Source: Chloroflexota bacterium (GTDB lineage Bacteria; Chloroflexota; Dehalococcoidia; GIF9; AB-539-J10). From it: a stretch of 6,501 bases of DNA. The stretch covers positions 1 to 6,501 of the forward strand of contig JADFUZ010000104.1 in the NCBI GenBank assembly GCA_015222295.1, written 5' to 3'. The position numbers and the translations under genes were made by a program. The notes under the pieces were generated by a model that had not been told where the DNA came from, did not search any database, and was given only the letters and a program-made list of their open reading frames with translations. Below are positions 1 to 6,385 of this stretch, piece after piece (the first letter of the stretch is position 1; each line of letters opens with the position of its first letter).

Positions 1-2
1 CC

Positions 3-98
3 CTCAACGCGGAGCACAGCAAACAACTGAAGGGCCTACTCAGCCGAATTGAATGGGATCAGTACTTTGGCCTTGCCGCAAAGGCAAGGTTGTTCTGA
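3..98 (+). CDS. C-terminal end of an unidentified upstream gene (partial)
   Basis: An open frame enters from the left edge and ends at TGA 96-98. It gives 31 residues beginning LNAEHSKQLKGLL and ending YFGLAAKARLF. The translation has the mixed, amphipathic composition of a real protein C-terminus, and the frame stops well before the next gene, leaving a 129-bp gap. I do not recognise the family from so short a tail. No membrane segment or known motif is visible. It lies on the same strand as the large kinase-helicase gene, so it could be the preceding gene of the same locus, but the gap and the palindrome between them suggest separate regulation. An accidental open frame of about 30 codons at the window edge cannot be excluded. 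Confidence 0.45.
   Translation, partial: LNAEHSKQLKGLLSRIEWDQYFGLAAKARLF
71..89 (+). terminator. Short hairpin overlapping the end of the upstream gene
   Basis: CCTTGCC at 71-77 and GGCAAGG at 83-89 are perfect reverse complements around the 5-nt loop GCAAA. The following bases, TTGTTCT, are T-rich but not a clean U-run. The hairpin sits inside the last codons of the upstream reading frame, just before its TGA at 96-98. It could act as a weak intrinsic terminator or an mRNA-end structure for that gene. The position is seen directly; the function is inferred. Confidence 0.3.
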
Positions 99-155
99 AC
101 GCTTAATGCGAACCAGAATCTAAGCCGGAGCCAGTCAAGGGTATCCAGAATCAAG

Positions 156-170
156 GGGCTGTCACAGCCC
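156..170. promoter_or_regulatory. Perfect 15-nt palindrome, candidate operator
   Basis: GGGCTGT-C-ACAGCCC is a perfect 7+7 inverted repeat around one central base, 57 nt upstream of the large gene's ATG. A weaker dyad follows at 182-195 (ACTCA, 4-nt gap, TGAGT). A hairpin from the first dyad would have a tight 3-nt loop and is followed by TCTC, not a U-run, so a terminator is less likely than a site for a dimeric DNA-binding protein. No convincing -35/-10 pair was found in this gap, so the promoter of the large gene is not located. Confidence 0.35.
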
Positions 171-227
171 TCTCAAAGCATACTCAGTAATGAGTGAGGG
201 AAATAGTAACCCAATCATGGAGTTCCA

Positions 228-3200
228 ATGGCCAAGCTAATTCAACTACCTGGTGCCCGTCCTGCCGACGAAGGTGAGAAACTGGTTGTCAACTATCTTC
301 GAGAACAACTGCCCAAAACCTACACCCTCATTCCCAACGTCGAGATTTCCCAGCGAGGGCAGCCACCCTTTGAGTACGACATCATTACTGTCGCGCCTCA
401 CGCTGTCTACGTGATTGAGGTCAAGCGCTGGCGCGGCGGCATCCGTGGGGATGACCATACCTGGATCGTGGCCGGGCAGCACCGCCGCCGAAGCCCCTGG
501 CCCACGACCAACAACAAGGCCCGGGTAGTCAAGAGCCAGATCCAGCAGCGCCAGCCCAGTTGTGGCAATGTCTGGGTGGAAGCCGTGGTCGCCATCGCCG
601 ATGACCGGGGTAAACTGGACTTGCAGGGCGCGTGTCGTAATCGGGTTTTACGCTACACCGACCTGCCTGCCTTCTTGAAAGATGCTTCGGCGTTGGGCGG
701 CAAGGCGGGCAATCTACGTTCTAAGCGTGCTTACATTGAGAAGGCGATCCAGGAAGCAGCGCGAGGCCGCCCGGCGGGCCCCTTGCGCTTTGGGGACTAT
801 GAGGTGTTGGAGACCCTCTCACGCCAGGATAGAGTGGCCGAGTACCTGGCTCGCAACGTGCTTCTGCGGCGTGAAGAACCGGTGCGGCTGCGTGTCTTCT
901 CGTACGATCCCTACCTGGAAGCGGACGAACTTGCTCGCCGGCAGGAGGTCATCCGCCGCGAAGCCGAGTCCCTGCAAGAAATCGGCTCTCACCCGAACCT
1001 GATCACACTGCAAGGCTTTACTACCGTGCCCGACGACCCTAACTTGTCTGTAGAGATCACCGAGTGGTCAGAGGAAGGTACACTGCGGGAGTTGATGAGC
1101 GCTGATGAACCTCTCTCCCTGGAACGCAAACTGGAACTGGCGCAGGGAATCGCTGCTGGGCTCAAGGCCTCCCACGACGCCAGCGTCATCCACCGTGACG
1201 TGCGCCCGGAAAACATCCTCATCATGCCCGATGGATGTCCCCGCCTGATGAATTTTGACCATGCCCGACTGGCCTTGCCCTATGCCCGCACTGTCAGCCC
1301 CATCCAGCGTGACCCCGATGTGCCCCGTGCTTATATGGCCCCAGAGTTGCTCACTCACCAACCTTCTCCTGCTACCGACGTCTATGGCCTGGGCATGATC
1401 TTGTTCGAGATGCTGGTGGGTGATACTCTCTACGACTCGCCGGAGGAGGCACTGCGAACCGACACCTCGCCCAGTGGCCCAGCGGCTTTTGTCGTCACTG
1501 ATATTCCTGAGCGGCTTGACGAGCTGGTGTGCAAGATGACCAGCATTGACCCATCACGCCGCCCGCAAGGCGCTGATGAGGTGTTGGCCGAACTCCATAC
1601 CATCACAGTTGAGATGAGTCATTCCGCCGAATCTGAGTCTGTCGTCGAACCTGCGCAAGAGGTCGAACCGGCGGTTTTTGAGGTGGACGATCTGATTGAC
1701 GACAGGTATGAGGTGCGAGAGAAACTGGAGGCAGGAGGATCAGGGCGCGTTTACCAAGTGTATGACCGTATCTTTGACGATGTGTACGCCCTCAAGGTGT
1801 TCAACGATAGCAGCCTTTCCCTTGACTTCCTCAAACAAGAAGCTCGGTCGTTGCGAGCGGTCTCCCACCCCAACATTGTGCGCGTCTACAATTGGGGCAG
1901 GTTGGCCCAGTCAGGCCGCCTCTATCTGGTCACCGACTTTGTGGAAGGTGAGGAGTTGACTAAATACACCACGCCCGATCATCGTCTGCCGGTGCGAGAG
2001 GCTGTGAATGCAATCCTGGGTTTACTCTCAGCACTGGAGGCCCTGCACCCTGACGTGGATCGGATCGAGGCGCTACGGGCCAAGAAGAGCGAAGGCGAGA
2101 TCACGGAGGAGGAATACGAGGAATTCGGTCGGCTTCAATCCGAGGGCTGGTTACACCGCGACATCAAGCCAGCCAACCTGATGCTGACACAAGGTAGTCG
2201 TCTCAAACTGGTGGACTTTAACATCGCAGCCCGGGCCAGTAAGGCGGGTCATACCCAGGTAGGCACACCCGGCTATATGCTGCCTGGCGCGGGCATTATA
2301 CCCTGGACCACCGCCGACGATCTCTTTGCCACCGGCATCGTGTTGTACGAACTGGTTGCCGGGCATCATCCCTACCCCAGTTGTCTGCCCAACGCCCAGG
2401 ACTCCCCTGCTGATCCTCGTCAGTACGTACCGAATCTACGTCCTGAACTCGCCAGGTTGCTGACACGGGCGGTCTCCTGTGACCCTGCGCAGCATTACCA
2501 TAGCGCACGACGCTTCCGCCAGGATTTGCAGGTCGCAGTCACTGAGGCTGAGATGAACTATCCGCATGCTCCAGATGGTTGTACGCCTGGTGAGTGTGCT
2601 GTGTTCAACGCGCTCAGGCGCAACCTGACGGATGGTTACTCCGTCTGGTTTGAGCCCACCCTATTCGGTGAAAAGAAAAACACCCGCCCCGACTTCACCG
2701 TGCTGGGAGCCGATGTTGGGTTAGTCACTGTGGAAGTCGAGGAGGCGATCATAACAGGGACACACAAGGCCAGTCAGGATACACTCACGGCATATAGGAT
2801 GTCCCAGTTTATGCAGCAGACCAATCTTGCACAACAGGCTGAATCTTACGTGCGTAACTTGATGGACGAGATTGGGCAATATCAAGATACTGATCCGGGT
2901 AAATATCAATCGTTATTGGACAAGACCGGAAAGCGCAAAGGGAAACTGGCAGTACCCATCTCGGCATTGGTTGCTTTTCCGAATATCACCCGCACCGCCT
3001 GGCAGTCATCCGAGCTACGGTTATACGATACGAGCGATGAGAAATCCATCCTCTTGCGAGATGACCTGGGGAACACCTTGCTGGAGCGGCTTAGGGATGC
3101 GGCCGCGTTTCATGGTACTTTGTCCCAGGCGCAAATGGACACGCTTAGATGGATGCTCTATCCCGAAGCCCGCATTCCCTCGCCGCCGGAGCAAGCACTC

Positions 3201-4670
3201 ACTCTTGACCCTCAACAAATCGGCATTGCCAGGATGAACACCTTCCTTCCCCCCCAGGCCAAGGAAATCGCCCGCAAGCCGCAAGTCCGGCTCGTCAGAG
3301 GTGTTGTGGGAAGCGGCAAGACGCTGATCTTGCTTCTTCGGGCCAAGTTCATCAGCGAGCAAAACCCGGATTGGCGCGTACTGGTGCTTACGTATAACAA
3401 GTCACTGATGAAGTACTTGCGCCAGGTTTTCAAGCAGATTGGCGGTGACCCTGACCGCGTCGAGATTGTAAGCTTTCACAAATGGTGCCGTGATTTACTG
3501 CCGCCTGAGAGGCCATTCAGGAATCCCCAAGATGAAAACAGTCTAAGGGGGCTGACCACCAATATCCTAAAGGAAGCAAATGTAACCACGTTTGATCCTC
3601 AATTCCTGGTTGAGGAGTTCAAGTGGATCAAAGAGCACTTGCGTTACGATGACTGGGAAGACTACCTTGACCCTAAAAAGGTCAAACGTGTAGGACGGGG
3701 ACGGGGCCTGGGACGCAACGAGTTACAAAAGCGTCAGGAGATCTATGATCTGTTTTGTCGCTACAATGAGCGTCTGCTGCGTGATAAGATGTGCGGCTGG
3801 GCCGATTTACCAGTCATGGTGTTGGAGGCAATGGACAAAGGTTTCATTGAAAAAGCGCAGTACCACGCCGTTTTAATTGACGAGGCTCAGGATTTTGCCC
3901 CTTCCTGGTTCAGAGTGGCCTTCGCGATGGTCAAACCTGAAACAAATATGATCTTCATCGTTGGCGACGGTGCACAAAGGATTTACCGTCGTGATTTCAC
4001 CTGGAAGGAACTGGGATTGGGCATCACGTCCCAAAACAGCCATGTGCTCAGGCGCTCGTATCGTAGCACTCGTGAAATCATTGACGTGGCGTTGGAGGTT
4101 ATTCGGGACAGTCCGACGCTCATAGCCGAGTTGCGGGACGCTGGGGACAGTCTCGTAGAGCCTGATAAGGAATACGCCGAGTTTCGACATGGGGCGTTGC
4201 CGGTGTTACTTACGTTCGAGTCGCCTGAGAAGGAATATGCCGGGGTAGCGGAAGAGGTTCTGTCTTTGCGCAAACAGGGGTACTTGCTGAAGGATATAGC
4301 AGTCCTTCACCGTCATCGAGACGGAGGCGAAGAAGTTGCCCGAGAGCTTCGCAGGCGTGGGGTTGCGTATAGTGTCATCAAGGATACTCAAGATCTCACA
4401 GTGTCTGCCGTAAAGATTTGCACGCTCCACAGCGCCAAGGGGCTGGAGTTTGAGATTGTATTCGTTTGTGGCCTCGAAGATTTTAAGGCGGACGAGCCAG
4501 TAGACACTCAAAGTGAGGAATTCCAGCAACTACTAGACCAAGAACGGAAGTTGCTGTATGTGGGAATGACCAGAGCGAGACAGATGCTTTACATCACATA
4601 CAGTGGCGAGGGGCCGGAATGGATCATGGAACGTCTCCAACACAAACTGAAGGAAATGCAACCCAAGTGA
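228..4670 (+). CDS. Giant NERD - pseudokinase - protein kinase - nuclease-like - SF1 helicase fusion protein
   Basis: This 1480-aa cytosolic protein (no signal peptide or membrane span) has five modules. Residues about 12-130 are an NERD nuclease-like domain with GE at 16-17, D51 and the E64-V-K66 core. Residues about 188-465 are a protein-kinase fold with HRD 322-324 and APE 371-373, but Arg222 at the beta-3 Lys position and N342-F-D in place of DFG, so probably a pseudokinase. Residues about 486-770 are a second Ser/Thr-type kinase with Gly loop 503-506, K523, E538, HRD 643-645, N650 and D663-F-N, so probably active. Residues about 780-985 resemble the PD-(D/E)XK domain often fused to helicases (GE 788-789, PDF 821-823), but with E836-V-E838 where E-x-K is expected. 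Residues about 990-1472 are a complete UvrD/Rep-like SF1 helicase: Walker A GSGKT 1028-1032, Walker B IDEAQD ending at 1222, VGDGAQ ending at 1250, SYRSTR 1277-1282, TLHSAKGLEF 1399-1408 and YVGMTRAR 1444-1451. The ATG at 228 is supported by GGAG at 219-222 with a 5-nt spacer, and the NERD domain begins right after it. The role is inferred: DNA-directed defence or repair with a phosphorylation switch. Confidence 0.93.
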   Translation: MAKLIQLPGARPADEGEKLVVNYLREQLPKTYTLIPNVEISQRGQPPFEYDIITVAPHAVYVIEVKRWRGGIRGDDHTWIVAGQHRRRSPWPTTNNKARVVKSQIQQRQPSCGNVWVEAVVAIADDRGKLDLQGACRNRVLRYTDLPAFLKDASALGGKAGNLRSKRAYIEKAIQEAARGRPAGPLRFGDYEVLETLSRQDRVAEYLARNVLLRREEPVRLRVFSYDPYLEADELARRQEVIRREAESLQEIGSHPNLITLQGFTTVPDDPNLSVEITEWSEEGTLRELMSADEPLSLERKLELAQGIAAGLKASHDASVIHRDVRPENILIMPDGCPRLMNFDHARLALPYARTVSPIQRDPDVPRAYMAPELLTHQPSPATDVYGLGMILFEMLVGDTLYDSPEEALRTDTSPSGPAAFVVTDIPERLDELVCKMTSIDPSRRPQGADEVLAELHTITVEMSHSAESESVVEPAQEVEPAVFEVDDLIDDRYEVREKLEAGGSGRVYQVYDRIFDDVYALKVFNDSSLSLDFLKQEARSLRAVSHPNIVRVYNWGRLAQSGRLYLVTDFVEGEELTKYTTPDHRLPVREAVNAILGLLSALEALHPDVDRIEALRAKKSEGEITEEEYEEFGRLQSEGWLHRDIKPANLMLTQGSRLKLVDFNIAARASKAGHTQVGTPGYMLPGAGIIPWTTADDLFATGIVLYELVAGHHPYPSCLPNAQDSPADPRQYVPNLRPELARLLTRAVSCDPAQHYHSARRFRQDLQVAVTEAEMNYPHAPDGCTPGECAVFNALRRNLTDGYSVWFEPTLFGEKKNTRPDFTVLGADVGLVTVEVEEAIITGTHKASQDTLTAYRMSQFMQQTNLAQQAESYVRNLMDEIGQYQDTDPGKYQSLLDKTGKRKGKLAVPISALVAFPNITRTAWQSSELRLYDTSDEKSILLRDDLGNTLLERLRDAAAFHGTLSQAQMDTLRWMLYPEARIPSPPEQALTLDPQQIGIARMNTFLPPQAKEIARKPQVRLVRGVVGSGKTLILLLRAKFISEQNPDWRVLVLTYNKSLMKYLRQVFKQIGGDPDRVEIVSFHKWCRDLLPPERPFRNPQDENSLRGLTTNILKEANVTTFDPQFLVEEFKWIKEHLRYDDWEDYLDPKKVKRVGRGRGLGRNELQKRQEIYDLFCRYNERLLRDKMCGWADLPVMVLEAMDKGFIEKAQYHAVLIDEAQDFAPSWFRVAFAMVKPETNMIFIVGDGAQRIYRRDFTWKELGLGITSQNSHVLRRSYRSTREIIDVALEVIRDSPTLIAELRDAGDSLVEPDKEYAEFRHGALPVLLTFESPEKEYAGVAEEVLSLRKQGYLLKDIAVLHRHRDGGEEVARELRRRGVAYSVIKDTQDLTVSAVKICTLHSAKGLEFEIVFVCGLEDFKADEPVDTQSEEFQQLLDQERKLLYVGMTRARQMLYITYSGEGPEWIMERLQHKLKEMQPK

Positions 4671-4679
4671 GGAAAGGAA
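4671..4679 (+). promoter_or_regulatory. Ribosome binding site that fixes the start of the small membrane protein
   Basis: A purine-rich GGAAAGGA stretch lies directly after the TGA of the large gene and two to three bases before ATG 4682. The same frame also has an ATG at 4619, which would give a 112-aa product overlapping the helicase gene by 52 nt, but that start has no comparable Shine-Dalgarno and its extra 21 residues (MDHGTSPTQTEGNATQ...) are read from helicase coding sequence. The 4682 start is therefore preferred, giving 91 aa and suggesting translational coupling to the gene upstream. Confidence 0.6.
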
Positions 4680-4681
4680 CG

Positions 4682-4957
4682 ATGGAGGAGAAACCGCAAC
4701 AGCCCACTCTGCCGGAACCGCTGCCAACGAATCCGACCGTACTGTTGCAGTACCAGTACCAACAACTACAGTACCAAAGCCAAGTGCTTGAGATGATTTC
4801 GAACGAGATGCAGCGGCAATGCAAGATCATGAACGTACACACCAAGATTCTGAACAAACATACCAAGGCCCTGACAAATATCAGCACGGTGGCGTCTATC
4901 GTAGGGGTATTGATCATCCTGGGCGTAGCACTCTCGATGTGTGCGCCGCTGTTTTGA
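4682..4957 (+). CDS. Small Gln/Tyr-rich coiled-coil protein with C-terminal membrane anchor
   Basis: This 91-aa protein matches no family I can name. Residues 1-19 are Pro-rich. Residues 20-35 are a low-complexity Gln/Tyr stretch (YQYQQLQYQ), encoded partly by three copies of GTACCA at 4750-4776. Residues about 35-66 are predicted helical and coiled-coil-like, including HTKIL (53-57) and HTKAL (60-64) exactly one heptad apart. Residues about 67-86 form one hydrophobic span (VASIVGVLIILGVAL), followed by only five residues, so the protein should be tail-anchored. The Lys/His/Arg residues before the span favour a cytoplasmic N-terminus. It starts 11 nt after the helicase fusion, so the two are very probably co-transcribed and perhaps functionally linked, for example as membrane tether, oligomerising partner or membrane effector. 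Those roles are inference only. The start choice rests on the purine-rich site after the upstream stop codon. Confidence 0.75.
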   Translation: MEEKPQQPTLPEPLPTNPTVLLQYQYQQLQYQSQVLEMISNEMQRQCKIMNVHTKILNKHTKALTNISTVASIVGVLIILGVALSMCAPLF

Positions 4958-5011
4958 TCCAGGTAGTGTGATGCACGCTCCGACAGCCCACCTTACCTCA
5001 AGGAGTACACT

Positions 5012-6055
5012 ATGACCACAGACGATCTCTTGAAGCAAGGCATTGCCGCCCTCAACGCCGGGCGGAAGGCTGAAGCACGCAACCTGCTGACGCAAGTTGT
5101 CCAGCAGGATGACCGCAATGAGATAGCCTGGCTGTGGCTAAGCGGCGCGGTAGATACGGATAGGGAGCGTCGTATCTGCCTGGAGAATGTCCTGGCGATT
5201 AACCCCAACAACAGATTGGCGAGGCGAGGGCTAGAGTCACTGATCGCCAGGGAAGGTGTGCGACTGTTGAGTGTAGTTTCGTTGCCAGCGCCAGAAGTCA
5301 AACCGCTCAAGGACAAACCTCCAACGCAGCCAGTTGTGGAAACGATAAAGGATGTCAGGCCTGATCTTGGCAGCGAGGGCCGCAAGTCTGTACCACGTGC
5401 AGAAGCGAAAAGAAAAACGACTAGCTCAAGCTGGAAATGGGTGCTTCTGGGAGGCGGCGGAACAGCCTTGTTGTTTCTGACCGGATGCTTACTTGTCTAT
5501 GCATTAGGTTTGATTCAGTTGCCGAGTGCGGTAGTCTCTCCAACTCAGACGAAGATTGCTCCTATCCTAGTATCCTGGGAGACACTGGACTTGCCATCTA
5601 TTGTGTGCCAAGAGGCAGACTTTCCCTCAGGATGGATCCTTGAAGAGCGTATATCTGAAGTTCCGAAGATGATCACTTTGCGTGACTATGTGGTCGATTA
5701 CTACGGAGTTGTTTTTGAGGGTACGCATGACTTAGCAGGCGCGGGCTGTCATATCGCGATCTACAGTTCGGAAGACAAAGCACGGAATGCCTACTCGTTG
5801 CATACAACTGATTTTCGAGCAGGGTCAAGCGATGTGGCCTCTCACGATGGCTGGAAAGTTGAAGAGCTCCCGCTCACGGGGATTGGTGATGAGATCTACG
5901 GTACATACTGGGATATTCCTGATTCCGCCGTGACACATATGATCGTATTCCGGAAAGGGCGTGCTGTTGCCTTGTTTATAGTGTTTGACAGGGACGTCAT
6001 ACCATTACACGACATTGCTCGGGTCATTGAGGCGGTCGAGAAACGATTGCCGTGA
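5012..6055 (+). CDS. Single-span membrane protein with N-terminal TPR-like repeat and external C-terminal domain
   Basis: This 347-aa protein has three parts. Residues 1-75 are a TPR-like helical segment (GIAALNAGRKAEARNLL, WLWLSGAV, AINPNN), of a type I recall as frequent in Chloroflexota proteins. A charged, Pro-containing linker (about 80-140) ends in the basic run KRK before a strong transmembrane segment at about 143-168 (WVLLGGGGTALLFLTGCLLVYALGLI). Basic residues on the N-terminal side predict N-inside, C-outside topology. Residues about 185-347 form an exported domain with an early SGW motif and only two cysteines, C199 and C246, which could pair as a disulfide; I do not recognise its family. 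The start is well supported by AAGGAG at 5000-5005 with a 6-nt spacer. The gene follows the small membrane protein by 54 nt with no terminator between them, so it may share its transcript. It might equally be a host gene next to a mobile defence locus. Confidence 0.88.
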   Translation: MTTDDLLKQGIAALNAGRKAEARNLLTQVVQQDDRNEIAWLWLSGAVDTDRERRICLENVLAINPNNRLARRGLESLIAREGVRLLSVVSLPAPEVKPLKDKPPTQPVVETIKDVRPDLGSEGRKSVPRAEAKRKTTSSSWKWVLLGGGGTALLFLTGCLLVYALGLIQLPSAVVSPTQTKIAPILVSWETLDLPSIVCQEADFPSGWILEERISEVPKMITLRDYVVDYYGVVFEGTHDLAGAGCHIAIYSSEDKARNAYSLHTTDFRAGSSDVASHDGWKVEELPLTGIGDEIYGTYWDIPDSAVTHMIVFRKGRAVALFIVFDRDVIPLHDIARVIEAVEKRLP

Positions 6056-6152
6056 AGTTACATAGACATAACGACTACTTGCATAAACCTGCCCACTTTG
6101 CCTCGCCGATGCGCGTCAGTGTGGACAACCGCAGTCAGTGTTAGGAGGTTGA

Positions 6153-6317
6153 ATGTACCCATATCGCGAATTCTTTGACAAGCTCTTCGACGAAAGGCTC
6201 CTTTCCTTTCCTTGGCGAGCCCGAAGATACGACGTGGCGCTGCGATGTTTTGACTTCCGCGCAGGTTCAGACTATACTGATTGTGCAAGGGATGCCTTGG
6301 CGGTAGGTTCAGTTTGA
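6153..6317 (+). CDS. Possible 54-aa small protein, or a coding remnant
   Basis: An ATG at 6153 follows a perfect AGGAGG (6143-6148) by 4 nt, the strongest Shine-Dalgarno in the window. The frame runs to TGA 6315-6317 and encodes a 54-residue soluble peptide starting MYPYREFFDKLF, rich in Arg, Asp and Phe, with two Cys (32 and 44) and no membrane span. I recognise no family. Against it, a good sigma-70 promoter lies inside its second half, and the short distance between the AGGAGG and the ATG is not ideal. It could be a true small gene, the truncated start of a decayed gene, or chance. Conservation of the reading frame in relatives would decide. Confidence 0.3.
   Translation: MYPYREFFDKLFDERLLSFPWRARRYDVALRCFDFRAGSDYTDCARDALAVGSV
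6250..6278 (+). promoter_or_regulatory. Near-consensus sigma-70 promoter for the gene at 6386
   Basis: TTGACT at 6250-6255 (5 of 6 to TTGACA) and TATACT at 6273-6278 (5 of 6 to TATAAT) are separated by exactly 17 nt. Transcription would begin at about 6285, leaving a leader of about 100 nt before ATG 6386. This is the best promoter-like sequence found in the non-coding parts of the window, and it suggests that the last gene is transcribed independently of the three genes before it. Confidence 0.55.
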
Positions 6318-6385
6318 AGCAAGGGATCGCTGTCCTTATAGACCATTGCTGAATGATCATTAGAGCGGGAAGGGGGTAGACTGAA

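Larger units (their letters stand above)
6056..6385. other. 330-bp region without a confident gene
   Basis: Between the stop of the membrane protein and the next gene there is no obvious intrinsic terminator, RNA gene or large repeat. Two copies of GTCAGTGT (6115-6122 and 6134-6141) lie 19 nt apart, which may be chance. The two signals worth noting, a short frame with a strong ribosome binding site and a near-consensus promoter, are listed separately. The minus strand stays open across the whole stretch, but its translation does not look like protein. Confidence 0.5.

Noticed and set aside
682..1002. 106-codon frame in another + strand phase, and similar overlapping frames on both strands within 228-6055
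   Set aside because: All lie wholly or mostly inside well-supported genes, and their Arg- or Ser-rich translations show no domain.
228..4670. Calling the large gene BREX/Pgl pglW
   Set aside because: The NERD-kinase part is reminiscent of PglW, but a complete SF1 helicase follows and no pglX, pglZ or other BREX gene is visible in the window.
4619..4681. Longer form of the small membrane protein starting at ATG 4619
   Set aside because: It would overlap the helicase coding sequence by 52 nt and lacks a good ribosome binding site. ATG 4682 has a strong purine-rich site and its residues begin the protein-like composition.
4682..6055. Toxin-antitoxin pair formed by the two membrane-protein genes
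   Set aside because: The second gene is long, with a repeat domain and an external domain, and shows no antitoxin-like DNA-binding or toxin-binding feature.
6115..6141. Direct repeat of GTCAGTGT as an operator or attachment site
   Set aside because: Only 8 bp, two copies, no dyad and no integrase or regulator nearby, so chance is a sufficient explanation.
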